Below are positions 26,874 to 34,298 of a DNA stretch of 64,000 bases, piece after piece. The stretch's first letter is position 1. Each line of letters opens with the position of its first letter. The translations under genes were made by a program, and so were the position numbers. Source of the DNA: Heyndrickxia coagulans 36D1 (GTDB taxonomy: Bacteria > Bacillota > Bacilli > Bacillales > Bacillaceae_C); the NCBI RefSeq assembly GCF_000169195.2, contig NC_016023.1, forward strand, positions 1,488,001 through 1,552,000, written 5' to 3'. The notes under the pieces are model-generated. The model was not told the DNA's origin and searched no databases. It saw nothing but the letters and a program-made list of their open reading frames with translations.

Positions 26874-27035
26874 ATGCCGAGATGGCAAAGAATTTTGTGG
26901 GGGATTTTTTATTTGTTATTGATACCAATTCCATTGCTCTTTTTTTATTGGGATAATATTTTAGGTTTATTGGGAGGGGCGTTTTTACTTTATTTCGGCT
27001 ATTATATCTTTTTTAGAAAACCACCTTCAGTTTGA
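26874..27035 (+). CDS. Small two-TM protein, 53 aa
   Basis: ATG 26874 is preceded by GGAGAGAG (about 12 nt) and a TATAAT at 26842. The product starts MPRWQRILWG and has two hydrophobic segments (about 8-25 and 28-47). It sits between the two matching promoters of the ABC operon and the XRE regulator, so it may be part of the same system, for example as immunity or sensor. No family recognised. Confidence 0.6.
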   Translation: MPRWQRILWGIFYLLLIPIPLLFFYWDNILGLLGGAFLLYFGYYIFFRKPPSV

Positions 27036-27122
27036 AGAGATACTTGAATGTCCAGCTTAACAACCGGAAAATAACGCAGCTTTGAATTCAGTGCTTAAAA
27101 AATCCGGGTATAACAGGAATAT

Positions 27123-27165
27123 CGAAAAACTTTTTCGTTGACAACAGCTCATGGTTTATTAAAAT
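27123..27165 (+). promoter_or_regulatory. Promoter and palindromic operator of the XRE gene
   Basis: TTGACA (27138-27143), a 16-bp spacer and TAAAAT (27160-27165) form the promoter. The perfect palindrome CGAAAAACTTTTTCG (27123-27137) abuts the -35. Over 23 bp the operator and -35 match the inverted copy at 26465-26487 at 21 positions. Confidence 0.7.
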
Positions 27166-27278
27166 AAAAAGTATCAAAAGATTTCGTGTTTAATTCGAAT
27201 TCTAAATTGATCGTTTTGTATTTTGTGCAGCAAACCGTGTGTGTTTTATTTTGAATGATAAATGGGGTGGGGCGGCTG

Positions 27279-27545
27279 ATGCAAGATAAACAATATCATT
27301 CGGAGGAGGTGCCTTTACAAAAAATCATAACCGCCGAAAATGTTGGTTTGTTCATAAAAACGGCCAGATTGGAAAGAGGATTGACCCAAAAAGACCTGGC
27401 CGGCGATACTTTATCCGAGAGAACGATTCGGAGGATTGAGAACGGCCAGGTATTGCCCAACCTGTTTACCTTTTTTTACATACTATACAGACTCGACTTA
27501 CCCATTGAACGTTTTTTGCATTTTTTAAATCATTTGTTTTTATAG
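27279..27545 (+). CDS. Short XRE-family regulator (single HTH domain)
   Basis: From ATG 27279 (GGGGCGG upstream; ATG 27255 is the alternative) the product is 88 aa. Residues about 20-80 form an XRE/Cro helix-turn-helix (IKTARLERGLTQKDLAGDTLSERTIRRIENG). This resembles the N-terminal domain of Rgg/PlcR-type regulators, but no TPR domain follows, so it is either complete as a one-domain repressor or a truncation. The matching operator at its own promoter and at the ABC operon promoter suggests it controls both. Confidence 0.75.
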   Translation: MQDKQYHSEEVPLQKIITAENVGLFIKTARLERGLTQKDLAGDTLSERTIRRIENGQVLPNLFTFFYILYRLDLPIERFLHFLNHLFL

Positions 27546-27636
27546 CGATTAAACACTTTCCGCGCTTGAATGAGTTGTTGCTGCCAAAAGCTATGCATCG
27601 AAAAAGTGAGAGCCACTTAGCCTGATAAAAGCAGAA

Positions 27637-27663
27637 AAAGCCGGCTTAAGGAACGCCGGCCCG
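27637..27663 (-). terminator. Terminator of yflT-like gene
   Basis: On the minus strand GCCGGCGTTCCTTAAGCCGGC is followed by TTTTTCTGCTTTT. Confidence 0.8.
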
Positions 27664-27671
27664 GTCCGGTT

Positions 27672-28019
27672 TTATAGCAGGTGTTCAGGCTCCTCCTGGT
27701 TATCCGTGGCGATGACGACAACGCGCCCCTCGTCGAGTACTTTTTCATACTGTACGGCTTCCATCTCCGACAGTCCGAGCGACTGCATTTTCGAACGCAG
27801 TTCATCCCCTCGCTCCCTGAACAGATTGCCGACCGAATCAATGACTCCTTGTTCTTCCATGCCGACAGATCCCGTTTCCGTTGCGTCGGTTAAATCTTTT
27901 GAACGGTCTTTGTCATGCGAGAAAATATAAATATTGTCTTTCGCAAATCCTTCATTTTCAAACTCTGTTATCTTTTTCGTCGCTTCGAGCCCGTTTTCGA
28001 CCACTTCTACTTTATGCAC
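27672..28019 (-). CDS. yflT: General stress protein, YflT (GSP17M) family
   Basis: The product is 115 aa with an alpha/beta domain typical of YflT: a basic start, NIYIFSHDKDRSKDLTDAT near 40, then an acidic C-terminal half. B. subtilis YflT is about 114 aa and belongs to the SigB regulon. GTG 28019 has GGAAGGAGG at ideal spacing; the frame upstream of it is not translated. A sigma-B-type promoter lies about 50-70 bp upstream, fitting the family role. Molecular function is unknown. Confidence 0.8.
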   Translation of the reverse strand: MHKVEVVENGLEATKKITEFENEGFAKDNIYIFSHDKDRSKDLTDATETGSVGMEEQGVIDSVGNLFRERGDELRSKMQSLGLSEMEAVQYEKVLDEGRVVVIATDNQEEPEHLL

Positions 28020-28064
28020 CTGTCTTCCTCCTTCCGAAAAATGATGATACTGTTTGACATTTAT

Positions 28065-28090
28065 ATAACCGCTTCCTGCCGTCCTTAAAC
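28065..28090 (-). promoter_or_regulatory. Sigma-B promoter of yflT
   Basis: On the minus strand GTTTAA (28090-28085), a 14-bp spacer and GGTTAT (28070-28065) match the SigB consensus GTTTAA-N(13-15)-GGGTAT with one mismatch. Confidence 0.75.
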
Positions 28091-28166
28091 AAAGAAAAGT
28101 TTTACAGCCGCCGGACAAGGAAACTGATAAAATGAAAGTATAGGAAAGAAAGGGGCTGTAAATAAA

Positions 28167-28853
28167 ATGAAGGACATTTTTAAAAATGATTGGGGCCCGC
28201 TTTTAAAGGAGGAATTCCAAAAACCATATTATTTAAAATTGAGGGAGTTCCTCAAAAAAGAATATGCAACACAGCGAATCCATCCTGATATGTTCGATAT
28301 CTTTAATGCTTTTCACTATACGGCTTATCGGGATGTTAAGGTTGTCCTCCTTGGCCAGGATCCTTACCACGGACCGGGCCAGGCTCACGGGCTTAGTTTT
28401 TCAGTAAAGCCGGGGGTGGATATTCCCCCTTCGCTCCGGAATATTTTCAAAGAGCTACATGACGATGTTGGATGCAGGATTCCGCAGCACGGGTGCTTGG
28501 TCAGCTGGGCGAAGCAGGGCGTGATGCTGTTAAACACCGTGTTGACTGTCAGGGAAGGGCAGGCCCATTCACACCAAGGAATGGGATGGGAAATTTTTAC
28601 AGACGAAGTGATCCGGAAAATCAATGCGAAAGAAACACCTGTCATTTTTCTGTTATGGGGAAGGCCTGCGCAGAGCAAAAAAGCGCTGATCGACACCAAC
28701 AAACATTTTGTTTTAACTGCTGCCCATCCAAGCCCGTTGTCCGCCCATCGCGGTTTTTTCGGGAGCCGTCCGTTTTCAAAAACCAACAATATTTTGCGCA
28801 AGTTGGAAGAAAAAGAGATCGACTGGCAGCTGCCGGAACAGGAAAAGATATAA
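28167..28853 (+). CDS. ung: Uracil-DNA glycosylase
   Basis: The product is 228 aa. The catalytic water-activating loop [18 protein letters not shown] starts near residue 63 (Asp of GQDPYHG), and the Leu-intercalation loop [18 protein letters not shown] lies near 185. The enzyme removes uracil from DNA to start base-excision repair. The ATG at 28167 has AAAGGGG upstream. Its position next to ywdI and ywdK matches B. subtilis. Confidence 0.97.
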   Translation: MKDIFKNDWGPLLKEEFQKPYYLKLREFLKKEYATQRIHPDMFDIFNAFHYTAYRDVKVVLLGQDPYHGPGQAHGLSFSVKPGVDIPPSLRNIFKELHDDVGCRIPQHGCLVSWAKQGVMLLNTVLTVREGQAHSHQGMGWEIFTDEVIRKINAKETPVIFLLWGRPAQSKKALIDTNKHFVLTAAHPSPLSAHRGFFGSRPFSKTNNILRKLEEKEIDWQLPEQEKI

Positions 28854-28882
28854 AACGCATTCCATCGCGGAAATCCGACAAT

Positions 28883-28898
28883 GTTCCACGTGAAACAT
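28883..28898 (+). other. parS: parS site (ParB/Spo0J binding)
   Basis: TGTTCCACGTGAAACA matches the 16-bp Bacillus parS consensus TGTTNCACGTGAAACA at every position. ParB/Spo0J loads here as a CTP-dependent clamp and recruits condensin for origin segregation. Such sites cluster around oriC, so this window should be origin-proximal, in line with the ywd-ywj synteny. Confidence 0.9.
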
Positions 28899-29217
28899 GG
28901 CGATTTTTTTGCAAGGTATGACAGCGTTCCGCATTGTTCGGATAATTGTCCTCTGTTAAAATAAATGTAAGCAAACGACAAATGCGGGCCAGCAAAGGAA
29001 GGAAACATTGTCAGGACCGGCACCCTGCAGCCATGATGCGATCGGAAGTCATGAACCTAGCGATTACAAATTTCAGGTTGGACGCCTATGCTACAGGGAA
29101 CGCATCACAGCAGCGGGATGAAAACAAATTTTCAGGCTATATAAAATGAATAAAATATCGCAGTTCTGTTGCCTTCGGAAAAAATGTCATCGTGCAAATG
29201 GAACGCGGGCTTGGGGG

Positions 29218-29288
29218 AAAAACTTATATTCATTGCTCATACTTTTTTGCAGTAGGCAACAGATTTCATTTATTTTATATAGAAATTA
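29218..29288 (+). mobile_element. MITE-like element, copy 3 (internally deleted)
   Basis: AAAACTTATAT at the left, TACTTTTTTGCAGTAGGCAAC inside (compare TACTTTTTTGCGGCAGGCAA in copy 1) and ATTTTATATAG at the right. It is about 71 bp against about 127 bp for copy 1 and ends just upstream of the ywdI ribosome site. Confidence 0.55.
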
Positions 29289-29303
29289 AACAGAGGTGCG
29301 GAA

Positions 29304-29561
29304 ATGGCCATTACAACGGAAATGCTTTTGGAAAAAATGGAGCAGGAATTGGCAAAGGCAAAACAGGCAATGCCGGCGGAACAATTCAGGGAGCATATCT
29401 ATGCGGTAAAAGCTTTGTGTGAAGTTTTATTGGAAAGCGGAAAGGCGGTACAGCCAGAAGAGCCATTGCCTGCCAGTCCTTCTGTGCCGAAAACGGTGCT
29501 GAAACCGGAGCCGTTGAAAATGGAAGATGGTGCAAACGGAGACTCTATTTTTGATTTTTAA
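29304..29561 (+). CDS. ywdI: YwdI-family protein, 85 aa
   Basis: The N-terminal half is an amphipathic helix (AITTEMLLEKMEQELAKAKQ) and the C-terminal half is Pro/Glu-rich and probably disordered. This matches YwdI (DUF5327) and its position after ung. Function unknown. ATG 29304 follows CAGAGGTG. The preceding MITE-like copy may separate it from its original promoter. Confidence 0.8.
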   Translation: MAITTEMLLEKMEQELAKAKQAMPAEQFREHIYAVKALCEVLLESGKAVQPEEPLPASPSVPKTVLKPEPLKMEDGANGDSIFDF

Positions 29562-29732
29562 TCGCAAACAATTGAAACAAGCGTCCACCAAAGCGGGCGT
29601 TCCTGTCTTCTCTGCAGCTTCTTATACGGTTTGTATACCTATCATGGTATCTAGCTTTTTATCATGAACATTTATGTTGACTTGTTTTTAAGCTTCTACA
29701 GCGTTTTACATTAAAAAATGGGAGTGCATCGC

Positions 29733-30104
29733 ATGAATATTTTTGTTTTTTTTGGAGCACTGAACGCGTGTATATCTGTTGCGCTCGGGGCTTTTGGGGC
29801 CCACGGGTTGAAAGGGATCATGGATCAGAAGTATCTGGATATTTGGGAGACCGGCGTCCGTTATGAAATGTACCATGCGCTCGGGTTGATTGCGATCGGC
29901 ATTCTTTCCGGCATCCTCAAATCATCCGCACTGCTCAGCTGGTCAGGATGGTTGATGCTGATTGGCATCGTCCTTTTCTCCGGCAGCCTTTATGTTTTAA
30001 GCTTAACGAAAATCAGTGTGCTTGGTGCGATTACGCCAATCGGAGGCGTCGCGTTCCTTGCTTCCTGGATACTGCTTGCTATAGCGGCGGTAAAGTGGAT
30101 GTAA
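29733..30104 (+). CDS. ywdK: YwdK-family membrane protein (DUF423)
   Basis: The product is 123 aa with four membrane helices and the N-terminal ALGAFGAHGLKG typical of DUF423. ATG 29733 has GGGAG at 9 nt; ATG 29718 lies inside that region. Neighbouring ywdI and gerQ match B. subtilis order, but ywdJ is absent here. Function is unknown. Confidence 0.85.
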   Translation: MNIFVFFGALNACISVALGAFGAHGLKGIMDQKYLDIWETGVRYEMYHALGLIAIGILSGILKSSALLSWSGWLMLIGIVLFSGSLYVLSLTKISVLGAITPIGGVAFLASWILLAIAAVKWM

Positions 30105-30137
30105 GAAAAAACAGCCCGGTTTCGGAGCTGTTTTTTC
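30105..30137. terminator. Bidirectional terminator between ywdK and gerQ
   Basis: GAAAAAACAGC (30105-30115) / GCTGTTTTTTC (30127-30137), with A/T runs on both sides, serves the convergent ywdK and gerQ genes. Confidence 0.85.
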
Positions 30138-30146
30138 TTTCGCTGA

Positions 30147-30593
30147 TCACCGCGGCGGATAGGTTGCCAGCGGCTGACCGGCCTGCGTTGTGCTGCCATA
30201 TGGGTATTCATATTCGATTTCTTCAGAGAAGACAACGTAATCAACATAGACCATCGGGATTAAATAACGCTGCCCGGTTTGCGGATCACTAAGGATGACA
30301 TGGTCCCGTCCGGCAGCTTCAATAATGCCATTGAACACTTTAGCATTCCATTCCCGGTTGTTTTCAAACGTGGCGTACAGCGTGACCAGTTTTCCTTTAT
30401 TCAGCCGCAAAATATTTTCAATATACGATTGTTCAAGCGGAAGCTGGCCGGGCAGGTTCTGTGAGGGTGCCTGCGCTTGCTGCCCCCCGGGAACCTGGTA
30501 CGGCGGATAATATCCTCCGTAATAAGGCTGTGCGGACTGCCGGTAATAATAAGGATATCCGTATACGGGCGGTGTGTAATTGCCGTTTTCCAA
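30147..30593 (-). CDS. gerQ: Spore coat protein GerQ
   Basis: The product is about 148 aa: an N-terminal Tyr/Pro/Gly-rich region (YGYPYYYRQSAQPYYGGYYPP) and a conserved C-terminal GerQ domain (about 65-135, LVTLYATFENN...YVDYVVFSEEIEYEY). GerQ is needed to place the cortex hydrolase CwlJ in the coat and is crosslinked by transglutaminase. I chose TTG 30593 because GGAGGGGG lies 7 nt upstream; the upstream ATGs have none. B. subtilis GerQ is somewhat longer (181 aa). A sigma-E-like promoter lies upstream. Confidence 0.88.
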   Translation of the reverse strand: MENGNYTPPVYGYPYYYRQSAQPYYGGYYPPYQVPGGQQAQAPSQNLPGQLPLEQSYIENILRLNKGKLVTLYATFENNREWNAKVFNGIIEAAGRDHVILSDPQTGQRYLIPMVYVDYVVFSEEIEYEYPYGSTTQAGQPLATYPPR

Positions 30594-30677
30594 CTGATTT
30601 CCCCCTCCATTTTGCATATCGGTCTGCCCTGGTTTTTGTAAAATGCACAAAAAACAAGGGCATTCACTACATTTATG

Positions 30678-30702
30678 TGTATGCCGGCCGGAAACGGGTT
30701 AT
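30678..30702 (-). promoter_or_regulatory. Sigma-E-like promoter of gerQ
   Basis: On the minus strand ATA (30702-30700), 16 bp, then CATACACA (from 30683) fit the sigma-E pattern ATA-N16-CATACANT in all but the last base. GerQ is a mother-cell protein, so sigma-E control is expected. Confidence 0.45.
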
Positions 30703-30719
30703 GCTTAAGATCTCTCGTG

Positions 30720-30753
30720 AAAAAATCCTTCCAGCAGGCTGGAAGGATTTTTC
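30720..30753. terminator. Strong terminator of hemQ
   Basis: AAAAATCCTTCCAG / CTGGAAGGATTTTT with a 4-nt loop lies right after the hemQ stop; T-runs exist on both strands. Confidence 0.9.
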
Positions 30754-31509
30754 TTAACCAATATGCAAATAGGAGGTTAACCGTTCTTCGTCAAGCAGGC
30801 TGCCGACATAGAACGGGCCGAATTCTCCGTACCTTGCGCTGGCTTCGTCAAACCGCATTTCATAGACGATTTTTTTAAACTGCAGGGCATCATCGGATAA
30901 TAAAGCCACACCCCATTCGTAGTCGTCAAGCCCGGTGGAACCGAGAATATATTGTTTTACCTTGCCGGCATATTTGCGGCCGATCAATCCGTGGCTTTTC
31001 ATTAACTCCTTGCGTTCCTCCATTGGCAGCATGTACCAGTTGTCATTGCCTTCGCGCCGTTTATCCATCGGGTAGAAACAGAAGTATTTGGATTTCGGCA
31101 ATGTCGGGTAGAGGCGCTCGCGGACACGCGGATTTTCATACGCAGACTCGTCCGCTTTCCCGCCGCGCACATAGTTGCTCAGTTCATTTACACCGATGTA
31201 CGAATATGCCGGAATGGTAAAATCAGCAATCCTTAATTTATTAAAGGCTGTTTCAATTTCTTCGAGGTCTTCCAGGGCCGGCCGCATCGTCCATAAAACA
31301 AAGTCGGCTTTCTGGCCGGTGATGGTATATAAAGCATAAGCCCCTTCGTGTTTGCTTTGGATGGCATCCAGTTGCTGAAGAAATTGCCGGAATTCTTTCA
31401 CCGTAGCATCCCTTTCCTCGGCAGGCAGCGCCTTCCAGCCCGCCCAGTCGAGAGAACGGAAATCATGCAGTGAGTACCAGCCGTCCAGTGTTTCTGCTGC
31501 TTCGCTCAT
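30754..31509 (-). CDS. hemQ: Coproheme decarboxylase HemQ (YwfI)
   Basis: The product is 251 aa of the chlorite-dismutase-like family. It converts coproheme III to heme b in the coproporphyrin-dependent pathway of Firmicutes. The catalytic Tyr candidate lies in [16 protein letters not shown] (near 145-158), and the proximal heme His in [10 protein letters not shown] near 173. The ATG has GGAGGG upstream. It is convergent with gerQ and divergent from pta, as in the B. subtilis ywf region. Confidence 0.93.
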   Translation of the reverse strand: MSEAAETLDGWYSLHDFRSLDWAGWKALPAEERDATVKEFRQFLQQLDAIQSKHEGAYALYTITGQKADFVLWTMRPALEDLEEIETAFNKLRIADFTIPAYSYIGVNELSNYVRGGKADESAYENPRVRERLYPTLPKSKYFCFYPMDKRREGNDNWYMLPMEERKELMKSHGLIGRKYAGKVKQYILGSTGLDDYEWGVALLSDDALQFKKIVYEMRFDEASARYGEFGPFYVGSLLDEERLTSYLHIG

Positions 31510-31678
31510 TTTTTTCCCTCCAAATGTTTTTCTCTTCCCTTACTATAACACAGGTTAGAAAAGGGAAAAAATATTACGGCTACCGCGAAATTGTCTAAAA
31601 GAAGCCTTCTTTTGCCTTTGATTTTCCGGAAAAATGGATTATCCTTAAAATGGATACCGTAAACGAGGAGTGTTGAGC

Positions 31679-32650
31679 GTGAGTACATTTTTTGACGGGA
31701 TAAAAGAAAAAGTGCGGGGACATAACAAAACGATTGTTTTTCCGGAAAGTTCGGATGAAAGGGTTTTAACAGCCGTCTCCCGGTTTGCAGCCGATGAAGT
31801 ACTCCGGCCGGTTTTAATCGGGAACAAGGATAAAATTCAGGCAAAAGCCCAGGCCATCGGTGTTTCTGTCAAGGGCGTTACAGTGTATGACCCGGAAGAC
31901 TATGCCGGTTTTGAAGAAATGGTGCAGGCTTTTGTGGAACGAAGAAAAGGCAAAGCGACGGAGGAAGATGCGCGCCAAATTTTAAAAGACGTCAATTATT
32001 TCGGCACCATGCTCGTCTATTTGAAAAAAGCGGACGGTCTGGTAAGCGGTGCCATCCATTCAACGGCAGATACAGTCCGGCCGGCATTGCAGATCATTAA
32101 AACAAAACCGGGCGTGAAAAAAGTTTCTGGCGTTTTCATTATGGTGAGGGGCGAAGAGAAATTTGTTTTCGCCGATTGTGCAATCAATATTTCACCGGAC
32201 AGCCAAGACTTGGCGGAAACGGCCGTGGAGAGCGCGAAAACTGCCCGGACATTTGATATTGAACCGAGGATTGCGATGTTGAGCTTTTCAACAAGAGGTT
32301 CCGCCCATTCCGATGAGACGGAGAAAGTGGCGCAGGCAGTCCGATTGGCTAAAGAGCGCGATCCGGAGCTTGTCATGGACGGCGAGATGCAGTTTGATGC
32401 CGCGTATGTGCCGGCTGTGGCGCAAAAGAAAGCGCCGGATTCCGTGATTCAGGGGAATGCAACTGTGTTTATTTTTCCAAATCTGGATGCGGGGAATATC
32501 GGTTATAAAATGGCCCAGCGTCTTGGCGGTTTTGAAGCAGTCGGTCCGATTTTGCAAGGGCTGAATGCGCCTGTCAACGATTTGTCGCGCGGCTGCAATG
32601 CGGAAGATGTTTATCATTTGGCTTTGATTTCCGCAGCACAAAGTTTGTAA
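31679..32650 (+). CDS. pta: Phosphate acetyltransferase
   Basis: The product is 323 aa, the same length as B. subtilis Pta. It converts acetyl-CoA and phosphate to acetyl phosphate in overflow metabolism. Family segments are present: TIVFPESSDERVL at the start, SGAIHSTADTVRPALQ near 125 and GPILQGLNAPVNDLSRGC near 290. GTG 31679 has GAGGAG at 8 nt; the GTG at 31670 lies in that site. No clear cre site was found upstream although pta is often CcpA-activated. Confidence 0.95.
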   Translation: MSTFFDGIKEKVRGHNKTIVFPESSDERVLTAVSRFAADEVLRPVLIGNKDKIQAKAQAIGVSVKGVTVYDPEDYAGFEEMVQAFVERRKGKATEEDARQILKDVNYFGTMLVYLKKADGLVSGAIHSTADTVRPALQIIKTKPGVKKVSGVFIMVRGEEKFVFADCAINISPDSQDLAETAVESAKTARTFDIEPRIAMLSFSTRGSAHSDETEKVAQAVRLAKERDPELVMDGEMQFDAAYVPAVAQKKAPDSVIQGNATVFIFPNLDAGNIGYKMAQRLGGFEAVGPILQGLNAPVNDLSRGCNAEDVYHLALISAAQSL

Positions 32651-32706
32651 GGGAGTTGCCAGGCTTCCGGCTGTTGAATGGACAGCGGTGGGAGGAGAAC
32701 TAAAAA

Positions 32707-32829
32707 AGAGGCTTATATAAGTTGAACAAACCAATATTATTTTTTCAGTGTTGCCAGAATCAATGTCTAACCTGATTGTAATGAATTTTGGACGCGAAAA
32801 ACTTAAGTTCATTTTATTTAGGTTTTTTT
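32707..32829 (-). mobile_element. MITE-like element, copy 2 (inverted)
   Basis: Read on the minus strand from 32829 it begins AAAAAAACCTAAATAAAATG and continues AACTTAAGTTTTT, almost as in copy 1; the other end is CTTATATAAG. Length about 123 bp. It lies downstream of pta. Confidence 0.6.
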
Positions 32830-33182
32830 CCTGGAAAGCAGCCTTCTTATCTCAACCCTATACTGAATCCCTTATATGTTTGAACCGGCTGAATCTGAAC
32901 CGTGACAGCAGTCTTGTCGGTTGGTTGGACAGCATTTGTAGAAGGGCGTGTTGATTTTTTGGGAGGTGTCCGGCTGACAAATTACCGGTAATGTCTGCGT
33001 CTGGCTGCTTTGTGATTTTTTTAACAAAAACGAAAAAAGGGTGTACCGATGTGCAAAGAATGGGTACGAACGGAAAAGGGAAGTAAAGCTGTGGGACATT
33101 GCGGGGGAAAATGACCTTGGTATGTGGCCGAGGCTCTTCTTTTCCAGCTTGCACACCAGGGCTTAGAATGCTCGCCTTTTTT

Positions 33183-33216
33183 GGTTTGGCTTTTGGATGA
33201 TGCCAAACCTTTTTTC
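33183..33216 (+). terminator. Orphan Rho-independent terminator
   Basis: GGTTTGGC (33183-33190) / GCCAAACC (33202-33209) followed by TTTTTT. No gene lies directly upstream, which suggests a non-coding transcript or late pta read-through termination. Confidence 0.7.
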
Positions 33217-33429
33217 TGGTTTATACGGCATGCTGGGCGGAGCCATTTTATAATGGAAGATTTTGGGGAGAAAAGGAGGTTGGGCTGAATTTGATGGCAC
33301 CCGGAATTGGAGTGCGGCCGGGCAGTTTTTATGGGTTCAGCCCCATTGTAAAGGGATTTCGGCCGCAGCTTTTTGGTAGTCAATCCGTCATGATATGATA
33401 GTAGTAAAATAAATGGGGGAAGGATCAAC

Positions 33430-34263
33430 ATGGAAGAAGCGCTGCAATTGCTGAAGCAGCCCGAGTGGCGGGTGATGGACCAGTCCGGGTTGGGCCTGCA
33501 GTTTGAAGCGGCCCAGTCATTTGCGATGGACGACACATTGTGCACCGCTGTCGGGGCAAACGCATCCCCGGCTGTTGTCCGGACATGGGTGCATCACGAC
33601 ACCGTCAGCCTTGGCATTCAGGATACAAAATTGCCCTTTCTTGAGGAGGGGCTTGCCGTTCTTAAAAATAGAGGGTTCCGGTATATTGTCCGTAATTCGG
33701 GCGGGCTTGCCGTTGTTTTGGATACGGGTGTGCTGAACATTTCGCTTGTGGTCCCGGATACGGAAAAGGGGATGGATATCAACCGCGGTTACGAAGCGAT
33801 GTGGAAGCTGGTCCAAATGATGTTTTCGGATTTTCCGGTTGTGATTGAAGCAGGGGAAATAGCAGGCTCGTACTGCCCGGGAAGCTATGATTTGAGCATT
33901 AGGGGGAAAAAATTCGCCGGCATCTCCCAGCGGCGGGTCAGGAGAGGGGTGGCCGTCCAGATTTATTTGTGTGTGACGGGAAGCGGCGCCGACAGGGCAG
34001 AACTCGTTCGGGATTTTTATGAGCGGGCAAAACAGGGCGCGGAGACAAAGTTGCAATACCCGTGTGTCCGGCCTGAAGTGATGGCTTCTTTGGCGGAGCT
34101 TTTACAGGAAACACTCACGGTCCAGGATGTGTTCATGCGGCTTTTGCAAACGCTGAAGACGCTGGGGAGCCGGCTTGTGTCCCGCCCGCTTTCGGAACAG
34201 GAAACGGAATGGTACGGCAAATATTATGAACGCATGCTGGAAAGAAACGCACGGTTTTTGTGA
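33430..34263 (+). CDS. lipL: Octanoyl-[GcvH]:protein N-octanoyltransferase LipL (YwfL)
   Basis: The product is 277 aa of the lipoate-protein ligase/BPL fold. It moves octanoyl groups from GcvH to E2 subunits by amidotransfer. The conserved nucleophile Cys lies in [11 protein letters not shown] near residue 150, followed by the lysine-containing [15 protein letters not shown]. Length and place after pta match B. subtilis ywfL. The ATG has GGGGGAAGGA upstream. The downstream side is occupied by the large repeat array. Confidence 0.88.
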   Translation: MEEALQLLKQPEWRVMDQSGLGLQFEAAQSFAMDDTLCTAVGANASPAVVRTWVHHDTVSLGIQDTKLPFLEEGLAVLKNRGFRYIVRNSGGLAVVLDTGVLNISLVVPDTEKGMDINRGYEAMWKLVQMMFSDFPVVIEAGEIAGSYCPGSYDLSIRGKKFAGISQRRVRRGVAVQIYLCVTGSGADRAELVRDFYERAKQGAETKLQYPCVRPEVMASLAELLQETLTVQDVFMRLLQTLKTLGSRLVSRPLSEQETEWYGKYYERMLERNARFL

Positions 34264-34298
34264 AGAATGAACGATCAAGGGCCACCTGCTGATCTGAG

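Larger units (their letters stand above)
28854..29303. other. Intergenic region with parS and a MITE-like copy
   Basis: This gap contains the parS site (28883-28898) and the MITE-like copy 3 (29218-29288). A 67-codon open frame at 28946-29149 has no ribosome site and unusual composition; I do not accept it as a gene. Confidence 0.5.
32651..33429. other. Long intergenic region with MITE copy and orphan terminator
   Basis: It contains the MITE-like copy 2 and a strong terminator (33183-33216). No gene is convincing: minus-strand open frames at 32858-33156 lack ribosome sites and family features. The segment 32990-33216, which ends in the terminator, might be transcribed as a small RNA, but I see no clear promoter. 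Confidence 0.45.

Noticed and set aside
28946-29149. 67-codon frame after ung
   Set aside because: No ribosome site, odd composition, and the region is disrupted by parS and a MITE-like copy.
32858-33154. 98-codon minus-strand frame downstream of pta
   Set aside because: No ribosome site, overlaps another frame of equal length, composition unlike a protein.
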